Made by a program: the position numbers and the translations under genes. Shown piece after piece: positions 52,147-61,344 of a stretch of DNA of 64,000 bases. The notes beneath the pieces are model-generated. The model ran no database searches. It had not been told where the DNA came from and saw only the letters and a list, made by a program, of their open reading frames with translations. The stretch covers positions 62,001 through 126,000 of the forward strand of contig NZ_JWLV01000049.1 of assembly GCF_000808535.1 (NCBI RefSeq), read 5' to 3'. Origin of the DNA: Vibrio sinaloensis (GTDB lineage: Bacteria > Pseudomonadota > Gammaproteobacteria > Enterobacterales > Vibrionaceae). Positions within the stretch are counted from its first letter, which is position 1. Each line of letters begins with the position of its first letter.

Positions 52147-53277
52147 ATGGAAGGATTAATGACCCTTTGGTCAGAAACAGGGATCGCTAACTTTGAGTTT
52201 GGCCAGATCTGTATGATCTTGGTTGGCTGTGCTTTGCTATTCTTGGCGATACGTAAGGGCTTCGAGCCCTTACTTCTGCTGCCGATTGGCTTTGGCGCGA
52301 TTTTAGCGAACATTCCCAACGCAGGATTCACCGAAGAAGGTGGGCTACTTTACTATGTTTACTACGTTGGTATTGAATCAGGTATATTCCCGCTGTTGAT
52401 CTTCATGGGTGTAGGAGCAATGACGGACTTTGGTGCCTTGATTGCAAACCCGAAAACGCTATGGTTGGGCGCGGCGGCTCAGTTTGGCATCTTTGCCACT
52501 CTATTTGGGGCGATTCTACTCAACTATGTACCTGGCATGGAATTTAGTATGCCAGATGCAGCGTCAATTGCGATCATTGGTGGTGCAGATGGACCAACGG
52601 CGATCTTCTTGGCAAGCCAATTGTCTCCTGATCTATTGGGTGCCATCGCGGTTGCAGCATACAGCTATATGGCGTTGGTTCCGATCATTCAGCCACCTAT
52701 TATGAAGGCGCTCACATCACCAGAAGAGCGTAAGATCCAGATGGCTCAACTTCGTCATGTGGGGAAAGTAGAGAAGATCTTATTCCCACTCGCGGTGTTG
52801 TTGATGACGATTTTGTTCTTACCTTCCGCAACACCACTGGTGGGCATGTTCTGTTTGGGTAACTTGATGCGCGAAGCGGGTGTCGTGGATCGCCTATCGA
52901 AAACCGCTCAGAATGAGTTGATTAACATCGTTACTATCTTCTTAGGTCTTGGGGTGGGCTCGAAGCTACAAGCGGAAGAATTCTTGAATGTTGAGACGCT
53001 CGGTATTCTTGCTCTGGGTGCGGTTGCCTTTAGTATCGGTACCGCTGGCGGTGTTTTGATGGCTAAGCTGCTTAACAAGTTCTCTAAAGAGGATATAAAC
53101 CCACTTATTGGCGCTGCGGGTGTATCGGCGGTACCAATGGCGGCACGTGTGGTGAATAAGGTTGGCCTTGAAGCCAATCCACAAAACTTCTTGCTGATGC
53201 ATGCGATGGGTCCCAACGTGGCTGGGGTTCTGGGTTCTGCCGTTGCTGCGGGTATCTTGTTGGCGCTTGTCGGCTAA
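52147..53277 (+). CDS. oadB: Oxaloacetate decarboxylase beta subunit, sodium pump
   Basis: A 376-residue protein with about nine to eleven membrane segments that decarboxylates carboxybiotin and exports sodium. Conserved segments are FPLLIFMGVGAMTDFGALIANP (containing the sodium-ligand Asp), AIIGGADGPTAIFLASQL (the central re-entrant region) and AAGVSAVPMAARVV near the C-terminus. It starts nine bases after oadA. In Vibrio this complex couples oxaloacetate decarboxylation to the sodium motive force. Confidence 0.97.
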   Translation: MEGLMTLWSETGIANFEFGQICMILVGCALLFLAIRKGFEPLLLLPIGFGAILANIPNAGFTEEGGLLYYVYYVGIESGIFPLLIFMGVGAMTDFGALIANPKTLWLGAAAQFGIFATLFGAILLNYVPGMEFSMPDAASIAIIGGADGPTAIFLASQLSPDLLGAIAVAAYSYMALVPIIQPPIMKALTSPEERKIQMAQLRHVGKVEKILFPLAVLLMTILFLPSATPLVGMFCLGNLMREAGVVDRLSKTAQNELINIVTIFLGLGVGSKLQAEEFLNVETLGILALGAVAFSIGTAGGVLMAKLLNKFSKEDINPLIGAAGVSAVPMAARVVNKVGLEANPQNFLLMHAMGPNVAGVLGSAVAAGILLALVG

Positions 53278-53345
53278 TGCTTAGTTAGTTGTTGGTTAAT
53301 TTGAAATCGATCGGTTAACTTGATAGCAATAAATGGTATATATTC

Positions 53346-53372
53346 AAAGGGATGCTTTAGCATCCCTTTTTG
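53346..53372 (+). terminator. Terminator of oadGAB
   Basis: AAAGGGATGC and GCATCCCTTT form a ten-bp stem with a TTTA loop, followed by TTTGC; located 68 bases after oadB. Confidence 0.9.
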
Positions 53373-53394
53373 CTATCGACAGGGAAATCATGAA

Positions 53395-54345
53395 ATGGAA
53401 AACAAACAAATCGCAATATCTCAATTCGGTGGGCCAGAAGTATTGGTCATCCAGTCATCTGCGGTTCCTCAGCCTAAAGCGGGTGAAGTACTTGTCAGAG
53501 TCGCTTTTGCTGGTGTTAACCCTATCGATGTGAAAACACGCGCTGGTCTTGGTTGGGCTGCGTCCGAAAACAAAGATAATTTACCTTGGGTTCCGGGTTA
53601 CGACATAGCGGGTGAAATTGTCCAATGTGGTGAGCAAACGGAACGATTTAGCCAAGGAGATAAAGTTGCCGGTTTTGTGGGTTTCCCTTTGCAAGGTGGC
53701 GGTTACAGCCAATATATAGCTGTTCCTGAAACAGAACTGAGCCTTGTGCCTGATTCCATTACACTAGAAGCTGCGGCAGCATTGCCTCTTGCCGGTCAGA
53801 CCGCGATTCAAGCGCTGGATAAGGCGGGTGTTAAAGAGGGAGACAGAGTGCTTGTACTCGCGGGCGCAGGTGGTGTTGGGCATATAGCAATACAAGTTGC
53901 GGTTGCCGCGAAAGCAGAAGTGTTTACGACGTGCAGCGAGTCCAACTTAGACTATATGGCGACGCTTGGTGCTCACGCGGTTAATTACCAATTTGCGCCT
54001 GTGTCAGAACGTGTTGAAGAAGCGGATGCTCTGATTGACTTGGTTGGAGGTGATGCGGCTTTAGATGCGCTTAAATGCTTGAAAGATGGCGCTAAAGTTG
54101 TCACAGTGCCGACCTTAAGCGCAGAGCTTATATGTGAGAAAGCGAAGCTACTGGGCTTTGAAGCGACCGGCATGTTGGTTGACCCTAATCCGGAACAACT
54201 TGATGCGTTGCTCTATATGGTCAGTGTTGGCTTATTAAAAACAGAGATCTTCAAGATTTATCCTATGGACCAAGTTTCTGAGGCTCACAAGCAAATAGAA
54301 ACTGGACACACGCGGGGCAAGGTTTTGCTTGATATGCAATGCTAG
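53395..54345 (+). CDS. NADP-dependent quinone-oxidoreductase-like MDR protein
   Basis: This 316-residue medium-chain dehydrogenase/reductase lacks catalytic zinc ligands. It has the N-terminal GroES-like domain (AFAGVNPIDVKTRAGLG then PGYDIAGEIVQCGEQ) and a Rossmann domain with LAGAGGVGHIAIQVAVAAKA near residue 155. The family includes quinone oxidoreductases and enoyl reductases; the substrate cannot be told. The start at 53395 is chosen over an in-frame upstream start at 53320 that would run through the oadB terminator. It overlaps the next gene by seven bases, so the two are coupled. Confidence 0.9.
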   Translation: MENKQIAISQFGGPEVLVIQSSAVPQPKAGEVLVRVAFAGVNPIDVKTRAGLGWAASENKDNLPWVPGYDIAGEIVQCGEQTERFSQGDKVAGFVGFPLQGGGYSQYIAVPETELSLVPDSITLEAAAALPLAGQTAIQALDKAGVKEGDRVLVLAGAGGVGHIAIQVAVAAKAEVFTTCSESNLDYMATLGAHAVNYQFAPVSERVEEADALIDLVGGDAALDALKCLKDGAKVVTVPTLSAELICEKAKLLGFEATGMLVDPNPEQLDALLYMVSVGLLKTEIFKIYPMDQVSEAHKQIETGHTRGKVLLDMQC

Positions 54346-54800
54346 AGGCATTTAATGCCTCCTTCCAATCTATCGCACTATGGTTTTCCGATTCGGCACT
54401 TTGGGTCTTGTTTATTACGGGTTTTCTCAGTGCCACTTTGCTTCCAGGGGGCTCTGAAGCGGGGCTGCTCGCTGCGCTTAGTCTGAATCAATTTTCTACG
54501 TTTTCCATCATTCTTGTCGCGACCTTGGGTAATACATTAGGTGGTTTGACCAACTATTGGCTTGGTTGGTGGTTGCCTAATCGAACTCAAAACGAAAAGC
54601 ATGGTCATAAAGCATTACAGTGGCTGAGTAAATATGGTTACTGGTCTCTATTTTTCAGTTGGTTGCCAATCATAGGCGACCCTCTTTGTTTGGCTGCGGG
54701 TTGGCTACGTATGCGTTTCTGGCCTTGTTTCTGGCTTGTCTTAATAGGTAAAGCTTTCCGGTACAGTCTACTTGCCGCCATTTATTTTGGTTTTTTCTAA
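54339..54800 (+). CDS. YqaA-like DedA/SNARE-associated membrane protein
   Basis: A 153-residue membrane protein with four or five helices and the VTT/SNARE-associated (DedA-like) core: FLSATLLPGGSEAGLLAAL, NTLGGLTNYWLGWWLPNR and FFSWLPIIGDPLCLAAGWLR. The G-G/N-x-x-G-D-P pattern matches the E. coli YqaA branch. Larger DedA proteins flip lipid carriers; whether this short form does is not known. It starts within the 3' end of the oxidoreductase gene and is followed nine bases later by the M16 protease gene. Confidence 0.9.
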   Translation: MLEAFNASFQSIALWFSDSALWVLFITGFLSATLLPGGSEAGLLAALSLNQFSTFSIILVATLGNTLGGLTNYWLGWWLPNRTQNEKHGHKALQWLSKYGYWSLFFSWLPIIGDPLCLAAGWLRMRFWPCFWLVLIGKAFRYSLLAAIYFGFF

Positions 54801-54809
54801 GGGGAAGTT

Positions 54810-57668
54810 ATGAGAAAAATCTGGCTTGGTGCGTTTTCTCTCGTCGCTCTTTACGGTTGTTCAACTAGCAACCTTCCTTCTGTCTCTCTATTCTCATCGC
54901 TACCGGAAGGAGTCACCTTGATTGAAGAGGTCGATCCTCAGCCTGGCAAAGCGATGATTCCCTATTCCAAATACAAACTCGACAACGGGTTGACGGTTAT
55001 CCTATCTCCTGATGACTCTGATCCTCTCGTTCATGTGGATGTGACTTATCACGTTGGTTCTGCACGTGAAGAAATTGGTAAGTCAGGCTTTGCGCATTTC
55101 TTTGAGCATATGATGTTTCAGGGCAGCGAGCATGTCGGTGACCAAGAGCACTTTAAAATTATTACCGAAGCGGGTGGTACACTGAACGGGACCACGAATC
55201 GCGACAGAACCAACTATTTTGAAACGGTTCCCTCCAATCAACTCGAGAAGATGTTGTGGTTGGAATCGGATCGCATGGGCTTCTTGCTTGATGCTGTTTC
55301 GCAACGCAAGTTCGAAATTCAGCGCGATACCGTTAAGAATGAACGTGCGCAGAACTATGACAATAGACCCTATGGTTTAATGTGGGAAAAGATTGGCGAA
55401 GCCATGTATCCGGAAGGTCATCCATACTCATGGCAAACCATTGGCTATGTGGAAGATTTAGATCGTGTTGATGTTAACGATCTTAAAGCCTTTTTCTTGC
55501 GTTGGTATGGCCCAAATAATGCGGTACTCACCATTGGCGGTGATCTCGATGTTGATCAAACGCTGGAATGGGTCAACAAATACTTTGGCTCAATTCCTAC
55601 TGGTCCTGAGGTAGACAAGGCTCCTAAGCAACCAGCTGTCTTAACAGAAGACCGTTATATTACTTTGCAAGATCGTATTCAGCAGCCGATGGTTGTGGTT
55701 GGGTGGCCTACTACTTATCGTGGTGAAGAAACTCAGGTCTCTCTAGATGCGCTGGCTAATGTACTGGGAAGTGGGGCAAATAGCCTGCTGTATCAAAAGC
55801 TGGTCAAAACGCAAAAAGCGGTCGATGCAGGTGCGTTCCAAGATTGTGCTGAGTTGGCGTGTAATTTCTATGTTTACGCAATGGCACCATCGGGAGAGAA
55901 AGGTCAGTTAAAGCCTCTCTATGAAGAGTTAATGCAGACTTTAAATGAGTTTGAAGCGCAAGGCGTTGACCAAAATCGTCTAGATCAAATCACAGGTATG
56001 GCGGAAGCAGATGCGGTGTTTGCTCTGCAAAGTGTTCGAGGTAAAGTTTCGCAATTGGCTTCGAATCAAACCTTCTTCGATCAACCTGATCGTCTTCAGA
56101 GCCAGCTTGAGCGGATCCGAGCTGTGTCACCTGAATCGGTCATGAAAGCCTATAAAGACTATGTGAATGGTCATAAAAAAGTGACCTTAAGTGTCGTACC
56201 AAAAGGTAAGTCTGACTTTGCGGTAGCGCCGGCAAATTTTGTGACACCAGCTCGAACATTGCCTGAGTACGCAAAAGTCACAGAATCGGACCTCGAGTAC
56301 CGCCGCCCTGTAGATGAGTTTGATCGCTCAGTCATGCCGCAAGTGGCTGAAGGTGTCAAAGCTCAGATGCCGAAGTTGTACAGTGTCTACTTTGACAATG
56401 GTGTTGAGCTGCTTGGAACAGTCAGTGATGAAACGCCGACGGTTCAACTCAATATTCGACTTCCTGCAGGTGAGAGGTATGTCGCTAAAGGTCAGGAAGG
56501 TTTAGCCAACCTAACTGCAGCCATGATGCAAGAGGGAACGTTAAAATCCAGTGTTGAAGAACTGCAAGCGCAATTGGATAAGCTCGGCAGTTCGGTTTCT
56601 ATTGATGCTGCCAACTATACAACCAACATTGCGATATCGAGTTTAGAAAAGAACCTGCCTCAGACATTGGCTTTGGTGGAAGAAATTCTTTTCGAGCCAG
56701 CCTTCAATCAGCAAGATTTTGAACGCAATAAACGTCAGATGCTCGAAAGCATAGTTTATCAGCACCAAAAACCAAGTTGGCTCGCTTCACAAGCGACGCG
56801 TCAAGTGTTGTTCTCAGGCTCTATTTACCAAAGGCCAAGCGATGGTACGGCTAAGTCTGTTGAAGCGTTGACGCTTGATGATGTGAAAGCGTTTTATCGA
56901 ACGCACTATACACCGCAAGGCACTCAAATTGTTGTGGTGGGTGACATCTCAAAACGCCAGATTAAAAAATCATTGGCGTTCATCGAAAACTGGCAGGGTA
57001 AAGCGGCGCCGTTGTTGCGTCCTCAGTTGGTGAGTGATCCGGGCGAGCAAAAAATTTACCTCGTAGATAAGCCCGGCGCGCCTCAAAGCATTGTTCGTTT
57101 TGTTCGACAAGGTTTACCCTTTGATGCCACAGGCGAAACGTATTTGACGCAACTGGCTAACTTTAATCTTGCGGGTAACTTTAATAGCCGCTTAAACCAA
57201 AACTTACGCGAAGACAAAGGTTATACCTATGGCGCAAGCGGCTATTTAGCGGCAAACCGAGAGGTGGGGGCGATTGTCTTCTCTGCACAAGTCCGTGCCG
57301 ATTCGACGTTAGCCTCGATTCGTGAGTTTGAAAATGAACTCAATGAGTACAGTTTGGAAGGCATGAGCGACGCCGAGATGAAATTTTTACGCTTGGCGGT
57401 CGGTCAACAAGATGCTCTGAAGTATGAAACGCCTTCACAGAAAGCTCAGTTGTTAAGTAGTATCCTTGCTTACAGCTTGGATGAAGACTACCTCAAGCAG
57501 CGTAATGAGATTGTTGAAACGGTTGAAAAATCGACGCTTGATCAGTTGTCGGCGAAGTGGTTTACTCCCAAAGATTATCAAATCATTGTGGTCGGTGATG
57601 CAAATACCTTGAGGCCACAACTAGAAAGTTTGCAAATCCCGATAGAAGAGCTTGAAATCATCCGCTAG
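54810..57668 (+). CDS. M16-family zinc metalloprotease, lipoprotein, two modules
   Basis: The 952-residue protein has a lipoprotein signal (MRKIWLGAFSLVALYGC, lipobox LYGC with Cys17) and two M16 modules. The first has the inverted zinc motif HFFEH at residues 96-100 (in GFAHFFEHMMFQGSEH) and a downstream Glu in the FEIQRDTVKNERAQNYDNRP region. The second, from about residue 520, lacks HxxEH and holds the RxxxY-type segment (NQNLREDKGYTYGASGYL). This is the pitrilysin-like active/inactive pair folded as a clamshell. Ser18 after the Cys argues for outer-membrane sorting, facing the periplasm. Its substrates, probably small peptides, are not known. Confidence 0.93.
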   Translation: MRKIWLGAFSLVALYGCSTSNLPSVSLFSSLPEGVTLIEEVDPQPGKAMIPYSKYKLDNGLTVILSPDDSDPLVHVDVTYHVGSAREEIGKSGFAHFFEHMMFQGSEHVGDQEHFKIITEAGGTLNGTTNRDRTNYFETVPSNQLEKMLWLESDRMGFLLDAVSQRKFEIQRDTVKNERAQNYDNRPYGLMWEKIGEAMYPEGHPYSWQTIGYVEDLDRVDVNDLKAFFLRWYGPNNAVLTIGGDLDVDQTLEWVNKYFGSIPTGPEVDKAPKQPAVLTEDRYITLQDRIQQPMVVVGWPTTYRGEETQVSLDALANVLGSGANSLLYQKLVKTQKAVDAGAFQDCAELACNFYVYAMAPSGEKGQLKPLYEELMQTLNEFEAQGVDQNRLDQITGMAEADAVFALQSVRGKVSQLASNQTFFDQPDRLQSQLERIRAVSPESVMKAYKDYVNGHKKVTLSVVPKGKSDFAVAPANFVTPARTLPEYAKVTESDLEYRRPVDEFDRSVMPQVAEGVKAQMPKLYSVYFDNGVELLGTVSDETPTVQLNIRLPAGERYVAKGQEGLANLTAAMMQEGTLKSSVEELQAQLDKLGSSVSIDAANYTTNIAISSLEKNLPQTLALVEEILFEPAFNQQDFERNKRQMLESIVYQHQKPSWLASQATRQVLFSGSIYQRPSDGTAKSVEALTLDDVKAFYRTHYTPQGTQIVVVGDISKRQIKKSLAFIENWQGKAAPLLRPQLVSDPGEQKIYLVDKPGAPQSIVRFVRQGLPFDATGETYLTQLANFNLAGNFNSRLNQNLREDKGYTYGASGYLAANREVGAIVFSAQVRADSTLASIREFENELNEYSLEGMSDAEMKFLRLAVGQQDALKYETPSQKAQLLSSILAYSLDEDYLKQRNEIVETVEKSTLDQLSAKWFTPKDYQIIVVGDANTLRPQLESLQIPIEELEIIR

Positions 57669-57693
57669 AGTACACATAACTTAGAGCAAAGAA

Positions 57694-57720
57694 AAAGAGT
57701 GACGTCAGTCACTCTTTATT
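57694..57720 (+). terminator. Terminator of the M16 protease operon
   Basis: AAAGAGTGAC and GTCACTCTTT form a ten-bp stem with a four-base loop followed by ATTAATTA. Confidence 0.86.
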
Positions 57721-57774
57721 AATTATAGGATTGGCTCAGTATGAACTGGGCCCTCGACATAAGCGAACCTCATT

Positions 57775-59343
57775 TTGACTGAATTTGCTGCGCGACTTGA
57801 GCGAGTTGCACGAAACCCAGAAGTATTCAAATCTTTCGGCCGAGGTGTTGAGCGAGAGACACTTCGTTATCAACAAGATGGTTACCTTGCAACGACGCCG
57901 CACCCTAAATCACTAGGTTCTGCATACGCGAACAATTGGATTACGACCGATTTCTCAGAGTCTTTGCTTGAGTTTATCACGCCTGTGTCTAAAGACATTG
58001 ACACGCTCACAGCCCAGTTAGAAGACATTCATCACTTTACTCAAACTAAATTGGGCGAAGAGAAAATGTGGCCACTGTCGATGCCTTGCTTCGTGGGGAG
58101 TGAAGATGACATTAACCTTGCGCAATACGGCTCTTCAAACTCAGGCAAAATGAAAACGCTTTACCGTCAAGGCTTAAAACACCGTTACGGTAGTTTGATG
58201 CAGATTATTTCCGGTGTGCATTTTAACTTCTCGTTTCCTGAATCTTTCTGGGATCAGTTATACGGGGAGCAAAATGAGCAAGAACGCCAACAGACTAAGT
58301 CGCAGGCGTATTTCGGCCTTATCCGAAACTACTATCGGTTTGGCTGGTTAATTCCTTACTTCTTTGGTGCTTCACCTGCGCTTTGTTCGTCGTTTATTCA
58401 AGGTAGAGAAACAAAGCTGCCGTTTGAAAAAATTGGTGGCACGCTTTACCTACAAAATGCGACTTCATTACGAATGAGTGATTTGGGCTACACCAACAGT
58501 GCTCAGAGCGCGTTGAAAATTGGTTTTAACAGCCTAGAAGAGTATCTCGATGGTTTAAATACCGCGATTCGCACTCCTTCGGAAGAGTTCGCAGCGATCG
58601 GCGTTAAAGTTGACGGTGAGTATCGTCAGCTAAACAGCAACGTCTTACAAATCGAAAATGAGCTGTATGCGCCAATTCGACCAAAACGTGTGGCTAAATC
58701 CGGTGAAAAACCGTCTGAAGCGCTCGCGCGTGGTGGGGTTGAGTACATTGAAGTTCGTTCGCTAGACGTGAACCCATATAGCTCTGTTGGCGTGACAGCT
58801 GAACAAGTGCGCTTCTTGGATCTATTCTTAGCATGGGCTGCGTTGTCGGACTCTGAACCGATGGATTACTGTGAGCAGGCATGTTGGCGCGAGAACTGGA
58901 ATAAAGTGATTATTGAAGGGCGCAAACCTGGGCTTGAGCTTCAGATCGGTTGTAAAGGTGAAATTCTGAGTCTGCAAGATTGGGCGAAACGAGTGTTTGT
59001 TGAGTTGACTCAAATCGCTGAGCAGATGGACGCAGCAAACGGTGGCAATGATTATCAAGCGGTTTGCTATAAGCTGCTGGAGTGGATTGATAATCCGGAG
59101 CTCACCATCTCTGGCCAGTTACTCGAAGATACCAAACGCTTTGGCGGATTAGGCAAAGTCGGCTGTGAATTTGGTAAACAATATCGCCAACAGCACCTAG
59201 AACACCGCTACCGCACCTACAGCGAAGCTGAGATGGAACAAGAAGTGGAGCGCTCGGTTAAAGCTCAAGCGGACGTTGAAGCTGCGGATAAGCTCAGTTT
59301 CGATGACTTTTTAACCGACTACTTTGCGTATTTAAACGCGTAA
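57775..59343 (+). CDS. gshA: Glutamate-cysteine ligase
   Basis: This 522-residue enzyme makes gamma-glutamylcysteine, the first step of glutathione synthesis. Family marks are FGRGVERETLRY (about residues 21-32), TDFSESLLEFITP, the metal/substrate region PLSMPCFV, and GVEYIEVRSLDVNPYS near residue 322. The start is TTG at 57775; the next in-frame starts are well inside the conserved N-terminus and no upstream ATG is in frame. E. coli gshA also uses TTG, so weak initiation may be a conserved control point. It is nine bases before the next gene. Confidence 0.96.
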   Translation: MTEFAARLERVARNPEVFKSFGRGVERETLRYQQDGYLATTPHPKSLGSAYANNWITTDFSESLLEFITPVSKDIDTLTAQLEDIHHFTQTKLGEEKMWPLSMPCFVGSEDDINLAQYGSSNSGKMKTLYRQGLKHRYGSLMQIISGVHFNFSFPESFWDQLYGEQNEQERQQTKSQAYFGLIRNYYRFGWLIPYFFGASPALCSSFIQGRETKLPFEKIGGTLYLQNATSLRMSDLGYTNSAQSALKIGFNSLEEYLDGLNTAIRTPSEEFAAIGVKVDGEYRQLNSNVLQIENELYAPIRPKRVAKSGEKPSEALARGGVEYIEVRSLDVNPYSSVGVTAEQVRFLDLFLAWAALSDSEPMDYCEQACWRENWNKVIIEGRKPGLELQIGCKGEILSLQDWAKRVFVELTQIAEQMDAANGGNDYQAVCYKLLEWIDNPELTISGQLLEDTKRFGGLGKVGCEFGKQYRQQHLEHRYRTYSEAEMEQEVERSVKAQADVEAADKLSFDDFLTDYFAYLNA

Positions 59344-59352
59344 GGAACGCTG

Positions 59353-59952
59353 GTGGTAAAAAGGTTTGCGGCGGTTTTTGCTCTGTTAGTGTTAGGTGGA
59401 TGCGCAACGGCGCCACCTAAAAACCACTCTAATTTGTGCGAGATTTTCCGCGAGAAGCCCGCTTGGTATGACGATGCTGTCGATATGCAAGAGGAGTGGG
59501 GGACGCCGATTCAAATTGCGATGGCATTTGTTAAACAAGAGAGCAGTTATCGCCATGATGCGCGCCCACCGAAAGACTATGTATTGGGCTTTATTCCATG
59601 GGGACGTGTCAGTAGCGCTTATGGATATGCACAAGCGCAAGATCCAGCATGGGAAGATTTTCAAAAAGCTACGAATTATGGTGGCTCAAGAACCAATTTG
59701 GGTGACTCATTGATGTTTATTGGCTGGTATACCAGCGAAACTCAAAAGCAGTTAGGTATCTCAAAATGGGATCCCTACAATCAATATTTGGCGTACCACG
59801 AAGGCCGTGGCGGCTATAAACGTAAAACATATCAATCGAAGCCATCATTAATCAGAGTGGCTCGAAAAGTTGAACAGCAAGCAAAGGATTACGGTTGGCA
59901 ACTTAAACAGTGCCGACAAGAACTGGAAAATAACCGAAGCTGGTTTTTCTAA
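59353..59952 (+). CDS. Lytic-transglycosylase-like lipoprotein
   Basis: The 199-residue protein has a lipoprotein signal (VKRFAAVFALLVLGGC, lipobox LGGC) and a lysozyme-like SLT fold. The catalytic-Glu region is AMAFVKQESSYRHDARPP, with Glu near residue 57. It is followed by SSAYGYAQAQDPAW (the GxxQ element, about 78-91) and YNQYLAYHEGRGGYKRKTY. It would cut peptidoglycan from the outer-membrane side, though activity is inferred. The GTG start lies nine bases after gshA and 24 bases before luxS, so the three are probably one operon, which puts a wall enzyme between two sulfur-metabolism genes. Confidence 0.87.
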   Translation: MVKRFAAVFALLVLGGCATAPPKNHSNLCEIFREKPAWYDDAVDMQEEWGTPIQIAMAFVKQESSYRHDARPPKDYVLGFIPWGRVSSAYGYAQAQDPAWEDFQKATNYGGSRTNLGDSLMFIGWYTSETQKQLGISKWDPYNQYLAYHEGRGGYKRKTYQSKPSLIRVARKVEQQAKDYGWQLKQCRQELENNRSWFF

Positions 59953-59976
59953 TACTAGCTTGAGAGGAGAAGGACA

Positions 59977-60495
59977 ATGCCGTTATTAGATAGCTTTACC
60001 GTCGATCACACTCGCATGAACGCACCTGCCGTTCGAGTGGCGAAAACCATGACCACCCCCAAGGGCGATACGATTACCGTGTTCGATTTGCGATTTACTG
60101 CGCCAAACAAAGATATCCTGTCAGAGAAAGGGATTCATACGCTAGAGCACCTATATGCAGGGTTCATGCGTAACCATCTGAATAGCGATAGCGTGGAAAT
60201 CATCGATATTTCACCTATGGGATGTCGTACCGGTTTCTACATGAGCTTGATTGGTACTCCTCAAGAGCAGCAGGTGGCTGAGGCGTGGTTGTCAGCAATG
60301 CAAGATGTACTGAAAGTAGAGAGCCAAAATAAAATCCCAGAGCTCAATGAGTATCAGTGCGGTACTGCTGCAATGCACTCATTAGATGAAGCGAAGCAGA
60401 TTGCCCAAGCCATTATTGATGCGGGCATCTCCGTCAACAAGAACGATGACCTAGCGCTACCTGAGGCGATGCTCAAAGAGTTAAAAGTTGACTAA
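59977..60495 (+). CDS. luxS: S-ribosylhomocysteine lyase LuxS
   Basis: The 172-residue metalloenzyme cleaves S-ribosylhomocysteine to homocysteine and DPD, the precursor of autoinducer AI-2. Metal ligands are His54 and His58 (HTLEH) and Cys128 (YQCGTAAMHS); the N-terminus starts PLLDSFTVDHTRMNAPAVRV, nearly identical to Vibrio harveyi LuxS. AGGAGAAGG precedes the ATG. It is the third gene after gshA and the transglycosylase, ending in a strong terminator. The full quorum-sensing circuit is not in the window. Confidence 0.98.
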   Translation: MPLLDSFTVDHTRMNAPAVRVAKTMTTPKGDTITVFDLRFTAPNKDILSEKGIHTLEHLYAGFMRNHLNSDSVEIIDISPMGCRTGFYMSLIGTPQEQQVAEAWLSAMQDVLKVESQNKIPELNEYQCGTAAMHSLDEAKQIAQAIIDAGISVNKNDDLALPEAMLKELKVD

Positions 60496-60510
60496 CGGCG
60501 CTGAAAAACA

Positions 60511-60539
60511 AAAGGAAGGCGAGATGCCTTCCTTTTTTG
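60511..60539. terminator. Terminator of luxS (and of the convergent RDD gene)
   Basis: AAGGAAGGC and GCCTTCCTT form a nine-bp stem with a five-base loop, followed by TTTTG on the plus strand and preceded by AAAACAAA, which gives a partial T tract for the minus-strand gene. Confidence 0.9.
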
Positions 60540-60555
60540 TCTTTTGACTGATTAT

Positions 60556-61032
60556 CTAGTTTGCCTTTGGCAGTACTACAACTTCAGTCTTCGCCCAAAT
60601 ATCGTGGAAACCACGCTTTTTCGGATCAATTGGGACAGTTAAGTTTGCTAAACCAAATCCCGATGTACCGATGCGGATCAAAGCCTGAGTGGTCGATATT
60701 GGCGAACCGTCATTGCTTCTAAGGTGAAGCTTCCAAGCTCTCATTCCCAAAGTTTGTCCTGCTCGAGTCCAAAAGAAGACAAAGAAGTATATCCAGACCG
60801 CCGCGAGGTAAGCGGTATATACTGGGCTCCAAACTGGGTGATTGGTCAGGAAGTCACTCACATCAGCATAGCCGCCGACACTGAATACTCCCATCGCCAT
60901 CAGCGCGTGAAGAATGGCAATCACAATACCCGCAGCCATCATTTCAACCGCCATTATAATCAGACCATCGTAAAAAAGAGCCCCTAAGCGACGAAACAAC
61001 CCCGCTGGTGGCAAAGAGTCAGTTGCTGACAT
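60556..61032 (-). CDS. RDD-family membrane protein
   Basis: A 158-residue protein with about three membrane segments and the RDD signature near the N-terminus (LFRRLGALFYDGLIIMAVEM, where R, D and a later D-rich turn define the family) and WTRAGQTLGMRAWKLHLRSN in the middle. RDD proteins are poorly characterised; some act in sodium or osmolyte export. It converges on luxS with a 60-base gap. No partner gene is evident. Confidence 0.9.
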   Translation of the reverse strand: MSATDSLPPAGLFRRLGALFYDGLIIMAVEMMAAGIVIAILHALMAMGVFSVGGYADVSDFLTNHPVWSPVYTAYLAAVWIYFFVFFWTRAGQTLGMRAWKLHLRSNDGSPISTTQALIRIGTSGFGLANLTVPIDPKKRGFHDIWAKTEVVVLPKAN

Positions 61033-61225
61033 AAAACCTGCTTACCAAAATAAAAATTAGGCGAAAGAATAAAGCTTCAATTTTGATCTGAAAAGAGACC
61101 TTGCGCACAGCTTAGCAACTTGTGGCGAATTTATCAGCAAACGGCAAGTAATTCAGTCTTTTGCACTTGCACGAACGCTCGGCTTACGTATAATGCCAAA
61201 CATCAAAGGACGAGATGTCCTAGAT

Positions 61226-61310
61226 GCCGGTGTGGTGAAATTGGTATACACGACGGATTCAAAATCCGTTGCCTTCGGGCGTGGCGGTTCAAGTCCGCCC
61301 ACCGGTACCA
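61226..61310 (+). tRNA. tRNA-Leu (anticodon CAA)
   Basis: An 85-base class II tRNA. Acceptor GCCGGTG/CACCGGT (G1-U72 wobble), discriminator A and encoded CCA are visible. The anticodon stem ACGGA/TCCGT encloses TTCAAAA (CAA, reading UUG). The variable arm GCCTTCGGGC is short, and the T arm is GGCGG/CCGCC. A terminator follows within ten bases. Confidence 0.97.
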
Positions 61311-61317
61311 TACATAG

Positions 61318-61344
61318 AAAGGTCGCTTTTATAGCGGCCTTTCG
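61318..61344 (+). terminator. Terminator of tRNA-Leu
   Basis: AAAGGTCGCT pairs with AGCGGCCTTT (G-U in the middle) around a five-base loop, then TCGTCGTTTT. Confidence 0.8.
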
